A stretch of DNA of 64,000 nucleotides from Euborellia annulipes (Eukaryota; Arthropoda; Insecta; Dermaptera; Anisolabididae). The position numbers were made by a program, and so were the translations under genes. This document shows, one piece after another, positions 1 to 10,654 of this stretch. Numbering within the stretch: position 1 is the stretch's first letter; each line of letters starts with the position of its first letter. The notes under the pieces were generated by a model. The model saw nothing but the letters and a program-made list of their open reading frames with translations. It had not been told where the DNA came from and searched no databases. The stretch lies in assembly GCA_023213315.1 (NCBI GenBank), contig JAKCPI010004479.1:1-64000 (forward strand). Direction: 5' to 3'.

Positions 1-120
1 TTTTTGGATTCAGGGGACCTCAAAACGTGTATATCCATTAGAATCTCGACATCAAATTTTTGACATAAAACCAATACTTTCTCTCTCTATATATTAATAT
101 ATATAGAGGCAAGAGAAAGT
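1..120 (+). repeat. 3' end of an R1 element (hairpin-terminated repeat family)
   Basis: The window opens inside the 3' end of the commonest repeat here, called R1 in this annotation. The shared order is a 'cttttttggattcaggg' stretch, 'cctcaaaacgtg', 'tctcgacatc', an AT-rich hairpin of the type tctatatatta/taatatatataga, and the terminus aagagaaagt. Related ends lie near 3520, 6604, 10650, 24396, 61040, 61587 and 63198. There is no coding potential, and the superfamily is unknown. Confidence 0.75.
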
Positions 121-1221
121 AAAAAAAGTTTTTATTTATAATAGTGCAAATTATAAATTTTCCTATAACATGTTTTTAAATATCTCTTTTGATCATTTCC
201 TTGTATGTTTTCTGACAGACAATTTATATTTTCGGATATAATCTTGATAGAAGGCGAAAGAACAATTTCCGCTAAGTGTAAGAAAGAGACCAACACTTTG
301 TATGTTATATTTATTTTTCTGATAGGTTTAAGTTGTTGGTTGGCTGGCTAGGTCAGGCTGGCGACATAGCTGGCTGGCTATTTGACCCCGAAGACCTCGC
401 GTGTAACTTTTTTTTTTTCTAATCTCTAATTGTTTTGTATTAACGCAAAGAAAGCAATTTATTGATTAAATACGTCGGCGGAGACGTTTAAGTATTCTTT
501 TTTTTTTTTTTTTTTTGTAAATAATGAACTCGTAAAGTGAGAACGTCAAGTCCCATTCTTCCAACTTAATGAAATTTGCTCTTTTTCAAGCGTTTTTCAC
601 AAACAGTAGATAGATAAATTAAATTTGATATAAATAAATATGCCTGGACCATATAGTATCGTTAGAAAATTTAATGGCCAAAAAATAAACAAAACCACAA
701 AAAGAATTTAGCGATGAATTTTTTTAGAGTTGGACTAGCCGCGCCGCCCGCCTCGCCCCCCTGGACCTCCCCCCAGCTGTCTCGGGCCCGCCTGCTGCGG
801 ACCCCCCTTAATTATGTAAACTTTAGGAATTAATAACTTAAAAGTTTTGGAACGAAAATAATTTTCCTGTAATCCCTGAAAAGGTCCTCTTTAAGTCTAT
901 AAAATTTCGTTTCAAAATTCCAATGGCAAGTTGGTCAAACAGAGCGTGAAAGACAGACGGACATTAGAGAATTATATATAAAGATGAATGAGATTTAAAT
1001 TATATTTGGAAATTCATGATTAAATAATTAATTATTACGTTTTTTTTTTTTTTTAATCTTTTCGGCATCTTAGGCCATATAATCTTTAGACAATAGGCCT
1101 ACTCAAATTATTTACGGTGCGAGCCAAAATGAGACCACCTGAAAATATTAAATAAATAAATAAATCATGGTGGATTGCAAATTTAACAAAATTCATTTCA
1201 ATGAAAATGAAGAAATTTTCG
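121..1221. other. No gene seen; AT-rich DNA with one dispersed-repeat copy
   Basis: No credible exon is visible. Bases about 820-985 resemble stretches at 49316-49460 and 59155-59265 (shared 'acgaaaataattttcc', 'aaggtcctcttt' and a tract reading ACGCTCT...GTCTGTC on one strand), so this is another dispersed repeat. A GC-rich patch at 738-810 stands out but has no long open frame. Confidence 0.5.
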
Positions 1222-1486
1222 CTCTCTAGGCTTGGTGAAGGGGTTAGCGTGCTAATCTCCTATACCAAACGTCGCGGGTTCGGGCCCCAGGTAGTCCGAT
1301 GATTTTATTTAAGCCATTTGGATATCAGATGGCTTAAATAAGAATGCCTGGACCCCCATTATGTATATTAATCAATAACGGATATCGTAAATGTCTTATA
1401 TGGCCTGAGTTGCCGAAAAGACATGTGTGAATGTGTGAGTGTGAGTGTGAATGAGAAAAAAGTGGGAGTCTTTAAAAAAAAAAAAT
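1222..1486 (+). repeat. tRNA-derived SINE (family SINE-A)
   Basis: The 5' part is tRNA-like: an A-box-like stretch in 'ggtgaaggggttagcgtgct' and a B-box-like 'gcgggttcgggcccc' (polymerase III promoter elements). The body follows with 'tccgatgattttatttaagc', a short hairpin around 'ggatatcagatgg', 'aatgcctggacc', 'tatggcctgagttgccgaaa' and a GTGTGA-rich then A-rich tail. The same order recurs at 5847-6097, 8939-9168, 29668-29830 and 55472-55562. Confidence 0.8.
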
Positions 1487-1559
1487 TATGAATCTCTTAT
1501 AAATTTTCTTTATTTATTGTACATAGTTTTTTTATTTTAATAAATATTTACCCAGTTTT

Positions 1560-1725
1560 AAAGCCACAGGGTGCGGGTTCAGATCTCAGGTATATTTATT
1601 TAAATATTGGATACCAAATGGTATAAATAAATGTGCTCTGATCGCCCCCCTAATTATCGAATTTGTTATTATGAGTATCGTTCAAAGTCTATATGGCCTG
1701 AAATGCCGAAGACTAAAAAAAAAAT
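1560..1725 (+). repeat. Diverged SINE-A relative
   Basis: It keeps the SINE-A order in altered form: a B-box-like 'ggtgcgggttcagatctcag', a hairpin around 'ggataccaaatgg', 'tatggcctgaaatgccgaa' and an A-run. This is probably an older copy or a sister subfamily. Confidence 0.55.
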
Positions 1726-1856
1726 ATTTATCCCAATAGCTAACTGCTGGAACGGAAAATAAAATAAATAAATAAATATTTATTTTATAATTAGTTCATT
1801 AGTATTATATACTAGGTATTATATTATATATAATATTTCAATTAGTCCCTGGGCCG

Positions 1857-1965
1857 TATTACAGTGGTAGAGTGCTTGACTCTTATGCTACGAGTCAGAG
1901 GTTTGAATCTCGTTCCAAGTGACAAAAAAAAATAGCCTCTGATGCCGAAAAATTAAAAAATAATA
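1857..1965 (+). repeat. tRNA-like SINE of a second family (SINE-B)
   Basis: An A-box-like 'cagtggtagagtgcttgac' and a B-box-like 'gaggtttgaatctcgttcc' lie about 35 bp apart. They are followed by A-runs and 'cctctgatgccgaaaaatt'. The closing motif GATGCCGAAAA is shared with SINE-C (36105-36245) and with the hAT elements at 4930 and 15403, so tails are shared between unrelated bodies. The fold is imperfect, so I do not call it a working tRNA gene. Confidence 0.6.
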
Positions 1966-3198
1966 ATTTAACAATTATTGAAATTTAATAATCCCTGCAT
2001 TCTTGCTGAAATAATAGCGTACTTGATTAGTAAATGTTTCTTCGTAAAATATAGTCTTTTTGGGAAATATCTGTCGCCTGTCTCGCGATAAAAAATTCAC
2101 CCTGAATATAAAAATAACATTCAAAAGATTGAAATGCATTACCCATTCATTCAAATAAACCCTTAAATAGGAGAAAAGATGTTCTTGCTATTCTATTGAA
2201 TTCACTAAGAAAAATATCTCTGGATCAATTGAAAGACATAAGTACCATCAATCAAAGAGAAAATACATTATTAGTTGAGAAATTCGCATATGCCTCTGGC
2301 AAGGGATTGAATAAATTGTCATGAATAATCCATAGTTGGAGTTTTTATTTGAAAATGCTCAAAACTTTTTTTTTATATATCCATTAATTAAATCTCCCAG
2401 GTAAAAAAAAAAAATGACAATCTATCTAGATTAATCTTTATGGTCCAAAATGAAGAGGTTTATTTTTAATTTTACGATTTATTGATGTTTATATAATTTC
2501 AACTCGTTAGGGAGTGTGCGCATTTACTATCTAATCCTTTTTAATAACTTTATTATTATGCATCATGTTAGCTGAGATATAATAAAATTATTACGAGAGG
2601 GAGAGTGAGTTACTATTCCAAAATTAAACCATTCGTAGTCAGATTCAATCTTAATTAAATCTGATTCCATTTCTCTCAATTTCCATTTGACCTTCTGTAC
2701 ATATTTAATACAAAGTTTATTTAACATAATTATAATAATAATAATAAGTTTAAAAATTATTAAACAAAAATAAATATTAAACGCAAAGGGTTTTAAAGAA
2801 AAAGAGAAAAACTCGGACTGCGAGGAGATAAATATGGGCAGGAACAGAATATAAAAAGAAAGGTCCTTAGGCAGCATCAAAGAGATAAAAGAAAAATTAA
2901 GCAAGATCTTTGAGATTAGGAGATCAAAGAAAATTTTTGACTCCAACTTATTCTACTATTTCCGTGCTTTCCACAAATAAAAGTAATTTTTAACTATGTT
3001 TTTTTTTTTCTATTCAAGTTTCTCTTTTTTTTTATTGGGATTATTCTGATGATTGATCATCCAGTCGATGGAAACTCCTGGTTTCCGCGGACCCCGCATG
3101 GCGGGAATAAGGCGAGGACAGAAGAAGATGGAAACTCCTGGTATTAGGCAACCAAACTTGCTTCCAAGCGTATAGATGCTGTGGCCGAAAGATTAGAG
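1966..3198. other. No gene seen
   Basis: AT-rich DNA with homopolymer runs. The - strand frame at 2563-2946 is a low-complexity Phe/Ile/Leu reading of AT-rich sequence and has no exon signals. Confidence 0.5.
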
Positions 3199-3520
3199 GT
3201 GTGCTGGTCGCACAGCACACAACTTTCTCTTACCTTCGGTAATCGAAAGTTGTGTTCTGTGCTTGCCACATCAGATTTTATGTGTCGACATATATTTAGT
3301 TTCCGACAGTACGGTACATTTGAATTTCAAGATGTAATTCCTTCATGCTTTAAATTGAATACACACACAGGCAGACAGACCATGTCGCGAAAACCACTTT
3401 TTTGGATTCTTGGGACCTCAAAACGTGTATATCCGTCAAAATCTCGACATCGAATTTTTGACATGAATCCAATACTTTCTCTCTTTATATATTAACATAT
3501 ATATAGAGGTAAGAGAAAGT
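3199..3520 (+). repeat. R1 element with an internal deletion
   Basis: It starts with the R1 5' hairpin: 'cgcacagcacacaactttct' faces 'gaaagttgtgttctgtgctt' across 'cttaccttcggtaatc'. It ends with the R1 3' terminus 'gaggtaagagaaagt' at 3520. The roughly 500 bp present between these parts in fuller copies (for example 60361-61040) are missing. Confidence 0.75.
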
Positions 3521-3540
3521 AAAAATATACATGTATCAAG

Positions 3541-3790
3541 CAAGGGCGTCCGCAGGATTTTTGCAGGGGGGGGGGCAAGTCACTTCCAGATAAGTTAAAA
3601 AAAACGTATTTTGATATTAATAATGTTATACATCTCTTAGTATTTAAAAGCTTTCTCACCGCGGCAAGGTGGATGTATACTGTGAAAGGTTTTTTTGTAT
3701 TTTTTTTTTGTTTTATACATTTTTTTGTATCATTTTAATTTTCCAGGGGGGATGCAAGTGCCTGGTTGCCCCCCCCTGCGGACGCCCATG
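3541..3790. mobile_element. Non-autonomous hAT-type element with an 8-bp target duplication
   Basis: Terminal inverted repeats 'caagggcgtccgcagg' and 'cctgcggacgcccatg' are flanked by perfect 8-bp duplications gtatcaag (3533-3540 and 3791-3798). An 8-bp duplication is the hAT hallmark. Runs of G lie near the left end and runs of C near the right. The 60-codon frame inside is not conserved protein. Confidence 0.85.
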
Positions 3791-3798
3791 GTATCAAG

Positions 3799-4500
3799 TG
3801 TATAAAAAAGTAAACCATATTGAAATAGGTGAAATGTTTTATTTCATTTAATGATGAATACTCTGAAGATAGACCTTAACAGGACCGAGAGGTCAACAGG
3901 GAGGGATAATAAATGAAATTAAAATTAGCTGCTCTCTCTTTTTATTTCTCATCCTCCTATATACTCGTAAAAATATCTCTTACTTAAAATTTCCAGGAGG
4001 CCTTATATTTTTCCTAATGATGGATGAGTCAATCATTCGGCCAAGGATATTAATTGAATTTAGTAATACTAATATACTCAGTATAGCAGAATTAAAAATA
4101 ATTTTTTTTGAAAAAATAAAAGCGCATAGCACATAGGGCATGTTAGTTTACCTCGAGCGTTCATTTATGAAAAATTCATTTCAAATCTGACTTTCCTTCG
4201 TCAGCTCGAGCAATGTTCAATAAATGAGAGACTCCATCGTCGTAGAGACCATTTCTCATTGGACCTATTATTTATTTATTTACGTATATATCAACGGACA
4301 TTTTGCCAATAAAAATGTAACCCCAACTCTGGAGAGTAAAAGCTTTTTACGGAGAGTGGGTAATTGGATTGTAAGAGTAACTTGGTTAGAAGAAGGAGAA
4401 TAAAGTAAACACATTTCTTCTAACATTATACCATACTATACTCGAAATCAATAGAAATAGAATAAATCCTATTCGCAGACTCAATTTTATCTTAAAACAT
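3799..4500. other. No gene seen
   Basis: AT-rich sequence without splice or coding signals that I trust. I see no recognised repeat between the hAT element and the next R1 copy. Confidence 0.45.
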
Positions 4501-5280
4501 TTTTACTTTCTCTTACCTCTATATATGTTAATATACATAGAGATAAAGTATTGGATTCATGTCTAAAATTCGATGTCGAGATTTTGATGAATATACACGT
4601 TTTGAGGTCCCCTGAGTCCAAAAAAGTGGTTTTCGCGACATGGTCTGTCTGTCTGTGAACAAAATATCTCAAGAACGGAAAGAGCTCGGAAGTTGAAATT
4701 TTATATTTAAGTTAGGCAACCCCATTGGACGTGACACGAAGCTTTTGAACAAAATCTACCAAAGAGTACTAGTACTTTACTGATGCACTTTTCAGTTTTT
4801 TTGATTTTTTCTAAATTCGCTCCAACGATTTTTTTTAATTCAAAAATTAATTATTTTTTAGATTCTATTTAAAATGTATATTCTCATTTTGCCATTGAAA
4901 TTTTTTGAAGACCACTTTACTTTTGTACTCAGGGGCGGATTAAAGGGGGGGGGGCGATCCCCCCCCCCCCGAGAAGAAATTCAAACAGTTATAAAAACTA
5001 GTAATCTAAAGAAATTATGGTTTCCGCTCTTTAATTTCAATTGAATTTGTTACCAATCAATTTAAATAAATAGGAAAGGGGTCTAAATGGCCATAGATGC
5101 CGACAAAGTCGTTAAATAAAAAAAATATTTAAAAAAACCCCCACCCCCCCCCCTCCCGACAAAATTGCATTAATCCGCCACTGCTTGTACTCTATAGAAA
5201 AGATAGGAGAAATGGTTGCCATGGTAACAAAATATAAATATTTTCACATATAAATTTTACATTGTTGAAAATCGATACTT
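4501..5280 (-). repeat. R1 element, reversed, split by a hAT insertion
   Basis: Read on the - strand, this runs from 'aatggttgcca' and the 'tactagtactttact' region to the 3' hairpin and terminus at 4501-4560. It lacks the R1 5' hairpin. The hAT element at 4930-5183 sits inside it, so R1 is the older of the two. Confidence 0.75.
4930..5183. mobile_element. Non-autonomous hAT-type element nested in R1
   Basis: Termini 'caggggcggattaa' and 'ttaatccgccactg' are flanked by tttgtact and cttgtact (7 of 8 match). A G-run near the left end faces C-runs near both ends. It shares its body with the element at 15403-15665: 'ttataaaaactagtaatcta', 'taaataggaaaggggtctaa', then 'gatgccgacaaagtc'. Confidence 0.85.
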
Positions 5281-5307
5281 AAATACGCCCCTGATTCGAT
5301 ATAGTAA

Positions 5308-6609
5308 AAATCTGGTGTGACTGGCGCACAGCACACAACTTTCTCTTACCCTTCGGTAAGAGAAAGTTGCGCACTGTGCTGGTCACACCAGATTTTTTGT
5401 GTCGAGATATATTTAGTTTCCGATAGCACCTTAGTTTCAAACTTGCATTTTAAATGTTGACTGCTTCAAATAAACTATGGTTATTTTTCAAAATTTTAAT
5501 CTCATATTTGGACATTTTATACACAATAGAGAATCGTAAATAAATACAAAATTTCATAAGAATTGGAAAAAAAATTTTAAATGCCTAAAAAGTTCTAAAG
5601 GGGACCCCTTTTGAATCGAAATTAACATACAAATCCCTATAGGAAATTAACATTGTTCCTATGCGAAGATAAGGTGGAAAGGGAATTTAAAAAGAGTAGA
5701 GAGACAGGCGATAATGTTTGCAAGTGAGAGAGAGACATATATGTTTTCTTTGAAACAATTAAAGACACAAATAAATTTAAAAAAAGTAAAAAATGGGAAT
5801 TTAAATAATAATTGATTTTTAATCTAATAAAAAGAAAAAGATTTAAGCCCACGGGGCGTGGTGTAGAGGTTAGCGTGCTAACCTCATATACCAAACGTCG
5901 CGGGTTCGGACCCCAGGCAGTCCGATGATTTTATTTAAGCTCATCTGGATACCAGATGGCTTAAATAAAAATGCCTGGACCCTAATATATATAAATTCAT
6001 AAATAACGGTTATCGTAAATGTCTTATATGGCCTGAGCTGCCGAAAAGACAGTGTGAATGTGTGTGTGAGTGTGAGTGTGAAAGAGAAAAAAAAAAAAAA
6101 AAGATTTAAATTCCGTTACCATGGCAACCATTTCTATCTTTCCTATGAAGCACAAGAGTAAAGTGGTCTTCAGAAGATTTTAACGGCAAAATGAGAATAT
6201 ACATTTTAAAGAGCATCTAAAAAATAGTTCATTTATGAATTTTAAAAAAAATCCTTGGAGGGAATTTTGAGAAAATCGAAAAAAACTGAAAAAGTACATC
6301 AGTAAAGTACTAGTACTTTTTGGCCGATTTTGTTCAAAAGCTTATTTTGAGATTCTTCAAAGGTACCTAAGTTAAATATAAAATTTCAATCCGCTAGCTC
6401 AACTCCTTCATGCTAAAAATCTGTCCACACACACAGACACACATACACACACACACACAGACCAATTTGCGGGACCCACTTTTTTGGACTCAGGGGACCT
6501 CAAAACATGTATATCCATCAAAATCTCGACATCGAATTTTTGACATGATCGCAATACTTTCTCTCTCTATATATATTAACATATATAGAGGTAAGAGAAA
6601 GTAAAACGA
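5308..6609 (+). repeat. R1 element, long copy, interrupted by a SINE
   Basis: It begins with the 5' hairpin (about 5313-5395) and continues through 'gcaccttagtttcaaacttg', a region rich in 'agagag', 'gttaccatggcaacc' and 'agtactagtacttt'. A CA-microsatellite with 'gacctcaaaaca' and the terminus 'gaggtaagagaaagt' at about 6604 close the copy. The parallel copy at 59920-61590 has the same order without the SINE. Confidence 0.8.
5847..6097 (+). repeat. SINE-A with a perfect target duplication
   Basis: This is the best SINE-A copy. An A-box-like 'tggtgtagaggttagcgtgc', a B-box-like 'cgggttcggacccc', the body and a long A tail are all present. It is flanked by 12-bp duplications aaaaagatttaa (5835-5846 and about 6098-6109). 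The related R1 copy near 61080 carries the site unfilled ('aaaaagatttaaattcgg'). This identifies target-primed insertion and fixes both ends. Confidence 0.9.
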
Positions 6610-7578
6610 ATAGGACTGGAAAAATGTTAATCTTTTGTCATTACCAACTTTTATTCAGTTTTTCTCATTTTCACAAAAGTTGCTGAGCTGTGACTTATAG
6701 GGTTTCTCAAATAAATGATTCATTTAGGGGTTTGATTTTTTTTTTTTTTTCAATTTTTTTAAGGACTTTTTCGGCATCTAAGGCTATTTAGACCTGCTCC
6801 CTATTTATTTCAAATGATTGGTAGGGTCATGTTTTTTCTTTAATTATAATTTTCGGAATTTCGGGAGAGGGGGTTTGGACCCCCCTCTGACTACGCCTGG
6901 TAGATTGCGTATTTTAAATGCATATCTTCCATTAAATGGTGTTTATTTTGCTAATTTGTACCCTACTCTATTAAAGTTACTTCGATTATTGATATTTTAA
7001 CTACAGTATATGATTTTATAAATTGATCGCTATTCTTATTTTGACACGGGAACAAGCAACGTATTGACAGGTTTTCAGCTGATAACCACCACAAAAAGTC
7101 TCTTAACATAAAAAAAAGAGTGGAGAGTATCAGAAAAGCATTAACTATGTTTTGATTTATTAAGATATCAATATTGAAAAAAAAAACTCTCTTATTTTAA
7201 TATAATAAATGACTTGGCCTCTGATTTTAAGACAACATCAGCTTAAGATTGGGTTTGAAAAAATGTTCATGACTTAAAACAATATTTTTTCGACAGAGAG
7301 ACGGATGTTCTTTTTAAAATTTCCAAGCTTTTAGCTTTTCTGTTTTACTCAAAGAAAGAGATAAAAGGCACGCAAACATCGAATGGACCTGAGATAACAA
7401 ATAGCTTTCTTTATTAAAAAGAATATTTTTTTGATTCAAAGAAAAATTTGATTAAAAAAAAAGCATTTTTATATTTGAACATTTCTTCTCTCCGAGTTTA
7501 AAATTTTATAATAAATTTAATTATTTCAGTTTTATTTTTGAAGTGGGAAGATAAAAACATTTCTCATAGACTAATTTA
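6610..7578. other. No gene seen
   Basis: AT-rich sequence. About 6740-6900 holds a reversed SINE-like tail ('ctttttcggcatctaaggct') and the tip of a hAT-like element ('cccccctctgactacgcc'). No coding exon is visible. Confidence 0.45.
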
Positions 7579-8030
7579 ACTTTTCTCTTTCCTCTATATA
7601 TGTTAATATATATAGAGAGAGAAAGTATTGGATTCACGTCAAAAATTCGATATCGAGATTTTGATGGACAGACACGTTTCGAATTCAAAAAAGTGGTTAT
7701 CGGGACGTGGTCTGTCTGTAGTGTGTGTGTCTGTGAACAAAATATCTAAAGAACGGAAAGAGTTAAGAGGTTGAAATTTTATATATATGTTTGGTACCCC
7801 CTGGGACGTAAGACGAAGCTTTTGAACAAAATCAGCCAAAAAATACTAGTATTTTACTGATTCACTTTTTTTCAATTTTCTCGAAATTCGCTCCAACGAT
7901 TTTGATTAAAATTCAAAAGGTCAATTATTTTTTTGAAACTCTTTAAAATGTATATTCTCATTTTGCCATTGGAATCTTCTAAAGACGACTTTACTCTTGT
8001 ACTTCATATGAAAGATCGGAGAAATGGTTG
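7579..8030 (-). repeat. R1 element, reversed, 5' truncated
   Basis: On the - strand it runs from 'aaccatttctccgatc' through the 'actagtattttact' region and a CA-rich stretch to the 3' hairpin and terminus near 7580. The R1 5' hairpin is missing. Confidence 0.7.
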
Positions 8031-8388
8031 CCTATAAATGGCCAGAATGCTATCCACTACACAAAGGCCTGAGAGCTTAATAAATTTTACAAGATCATTT
8101 TGCGATAATAACTCAGGGACCTTAAAACATGTTTTTTTTCGTTGAAATTTGTTGAGAGCAGCAATATTTTTTCGGTTTAGGTGGAGGGGACCGAAATTTG
8201 AGATGTTGGGGAGGCGGAGAAACACATTAAAGGAGGGGAGGATATTGGGGATAATGATAATTTGTTGAGAGGGAGGGCCCGGGACCCCCTAGTTATTGGG
8301 GGGGGGGGGCTATATTCAAAGTAAATATATTATGCCTACTTTGAATATAGTCAAAATATTTTTGGCAAAAATATTAGACAAGACTGTG

Positions 8389-8526
8389 AGTGTTTTTTAT
8401 TGGTGAGGCCAAACATCCCGTGGCCCCCGGGAATCGAACCCAGGACCTCGGCCTTTCCGGGGCATAGGCGTGCTATCCATTGCACCAGGCCACCGGACCC
8501 TCGACCTGCACCAATAAAAAAACACT
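8389..8526 (-). mobile_element. tRNA-like sequence enclosed in terminal inverted repeats
   Basis: Ends 'agtgttttttattggtg' (8389-8405) and 'caccaataaaaaaacact' (8509-8526) are inverted repeats of each other. Between them the - strand reads like a tRNA: an A-box-like 'ggcctggtgcaatggatagc' and a near-consensus B box 'gggttcgattccc', with arms that could pair. This may be a SINE head captured by a miniature inverted-repeat element, or a tRNA-gene relic. A related fragment lies at about 22855-22900. Confidence 0.65.
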
Positions 8527-8938
8527 CTTGTTAAATATATCTATGACTTGTTTAGTCCGAATCGGTATTTTGAATACTATTATTTTATTCAAATATTTAG
8601 ATATCGAAAAATATTAAAGTAGATAAGGTATATAAAAAGATTTGCCTGAAAATAAAATTTAATACTAACTTATTATCATTGAAATTTTTCTCCTTCTATT
8701 TATTATGTATTTATTTATTTATTCAATTTTTATTTCTCCCTCGATTTTATTAAGTTAATATACGGAATAACAAGTGTTGGTATGAATACAAAATTGATCT
8801 CTTGAAATAATAATAGCGCTGATGAAGGGAAGCGAAAGTTTAATCCGTTGGAAATATCCGGAGGATATCTTCTTTAATAAATACGAGTAGACTATATTAG
8901 AAAATTATCATTTTTATTTCTTAAATTCATTTTTATTA

Positions 8939-9168
8939 GCGTGCTAACCTCGTATACCAAAAGTCGCGGGTTCGGACCCCAGGCAGTCGGATGATTTTAT
9001 TTAAGTCATTTGGATAGCAAATGGCTTAAATAAGAATGCCTGGACCCCTAATATGTATATTAATCTCTATAACGGATATTGTAAAAGTATTAAATGGCCT
9101 AAGTTGCCGAAAAGACTGTGTGAATGTGAGTGTGAATGAGAAAAAAGTGTGAGTGTTAAAAAAAAAAT
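8939..9168 (+). repeat. SINE-A, 5' truncated
   Basis: It begins within the A-box region ('ttagcgtgctaacctcg') and keeps the B box 'cgggttcggacccc', the hairpin, 'aatgcctggacccc', 'ggcctaagttgccgaaaag' and the GTGTGA tail. Confidence 0.75.
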
Positions 9169-9657
9169 TCATTTTTAATTGAAATTGATTTAAAAGGTTA
9201 TAGTTAAAGAAATTTTGCCTTTTTGTTTTTATATAGGGCCTACCTATTGATAACTTAAATGGTTAGATATCTTAAATATATAAAATGATTTCGTTTTATA
9301 TAATAAAAATGTAGTCTTGAAATAGACTTGGAGAGGTCTTGAATATAAAAAAGATAAAATAAAAAAAAACTCACCGCTCGATGATCCACTTTGAAAAATG
9401 ACCAAAGCCGACCTTTTATCAAATTTCTGAAGAGGACCACGCATCTGAAATATAAAGTTTAAATAAATACAATAAAAGAGGAAAAATCTGATGTGACTGT
9501 CGCACAGCACACAACTTTCTCTTACTTTCGGTAATCGAAAGTTGTGTTCTGTGCTTGTCACACCAGATTTTTCGTGTCGACATATATATTTAGTTTCCGC
9601 CGATATATTAAAATTCAAAATGTAAAATTTATAAGTATGGGAAAATATTTATATTTT

Positions 9658-10193
9658 AGATTATATAGTAGGCTGGGATGAGTAGAATAATGGGGTTGGA
9701 GAGAAGGGGGGATGGAAGGGGGGGGGGGGGATAAGGAGTATTTCCCCCCTTTATTTATATTTTAATTAAATTTTTTTAAAAAATAAATTTTTTTTAAAAA
9801 AAATAAAAAATAAATAATTAAAATTTTAATTATTTTTTAATATATAAAATCAAAAAAATAAATAAAAAAAAAATTATTAAAATAAAAAAAAAAAAAATAG
9901 GGCTCGACCACCCCCAACCCCCCCCCCCCCCCCAAGGTTGGAGAATAAAAACCAGCAGATTAATCGCTCCGCAGAAAGCAATTCTGCTTTGGACACAGAG
10001 CGGTCATCAGCTTAGAGAAGGCACCTCACCACTATGTTTAACGCCCCTAAGGCATTTGATATTAATAGACTAAGCCGTGCTATATCCTCGCGGCACTGAA
10101 GATGATGTGTGTCTTACGCATCGAAATATCTGCCAAATAAAGGACGTCAGGTGGAGCGATTAATCTGCGGGTTTTTATTCTCCAACCCCATTA
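9658..10193. mobile_element. Hammerhead-bearing insertion with a perfect 12-bp target duplication
   Basis: It is bounded by tatttatatttt at 9646-9657 and 10194-10205. The right part (9933-10193) is a foldback whose ends 'ggttggagaataaaaacc' and 'ggtttttattctccaacc' mirror each other. It contains a hammerhead-like motif at 10092-10134. The left part holds a G-run, AT-rich filler and a C-run (9715-9932). No protein is encoded. A 12-bp duplication fits retrotransposition better than a cut-and-paste transposase, and I infer a Penelope-type origin. Confidence 0.7.
10092..10134 (+). ncRNA. Hammerhead-ribozyme-like motif with AU-type stem III
   Basis: Stem I is GGCA (10092-10095) with TGCC (10131-10134). 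The core is CTGAAGA (10096-10102) followed by one extra T. Stem II is GATGTGT with ACGCATC (7 bp, one G-U). GAAA lies at 10123-10126, then TATC. Stem III is reduced to the self-complementary AUAU where most copies have ACGU, a compensated change at positions 15.2/16.2. Predicted cleavage follows C10130. With so short a stem III it would probably act as a dimer. Confidence 0.7.
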
Positions 10194-10654
10194 TATTTAT
10201 ATTTTGTTACCATAGCAACCATTTCTCCGATCCTTCCTATGAAGTACAAGAGTAAAGTGGTCTTCAGAAGATTTCAATGGAAAAATGAGAATCTAAAAAA
10301 TAATTGATTTTTGAATTGTAATCAAAATTGTTGGAGCGAATTTAGAGAAAATCGAAAAAACTCAAAAACTACATCAGTAAACTGCTAGTACTTTTTGGCT
10401 GTTTTTGATAAAAAGCTTGTTTTCACGCCCTAGGGGTTGACTTACTTAAATATAAAATTTCAACCTCCTAGCTCATTTCCTTCATGGTCAAAAATGTCCA
10501 CACACGCACACACACACAGACCAATTTGCGGGACCCACTTTTTTGGGGGGACCTCAAAACATGTATATCCATCAAAATCTCGACATCGAATTTTTGACAT
10601 GATAGCAATACTTTCTCTCTCTATATATTTCATATATAGGGTAAGAGAAAGTAA

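Larger units (their letters stand above)
9487..10654 (+). repeat. R1 element split by a 536-bp insertion
   Basis: The 5' hairpin and following unique part lie at 9487-9657. The copy resumes at 10194 with 'gttaccatagcaacc' and runs to the R1 3' terminus at about 10654. The insertion between is flanked by a duplicated 12 bp, so both halves belong to one R1 copy. Confidence 0.8.

Noticed and set aside
1857..1930. A functional tRNA gene on the + strand
   Set aside because: The cloverleaf is imperfect, and it is followed by a SINE-type tail.
8420..8490. A functional tRNA gene on the - strand
   Set aside because: The B box is good, but the acceptor stem is poor and the unit is enclosed in inverted repeats, so it is annotated as a mobile tRNA-like element.
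8820..8890. A possible hammerhead at 'cgctgatgaagggaagcgaaa'
   Set aside because: CTGATGA and GAAA are present, but stem II cannot form properly and no stem I pairing was found.
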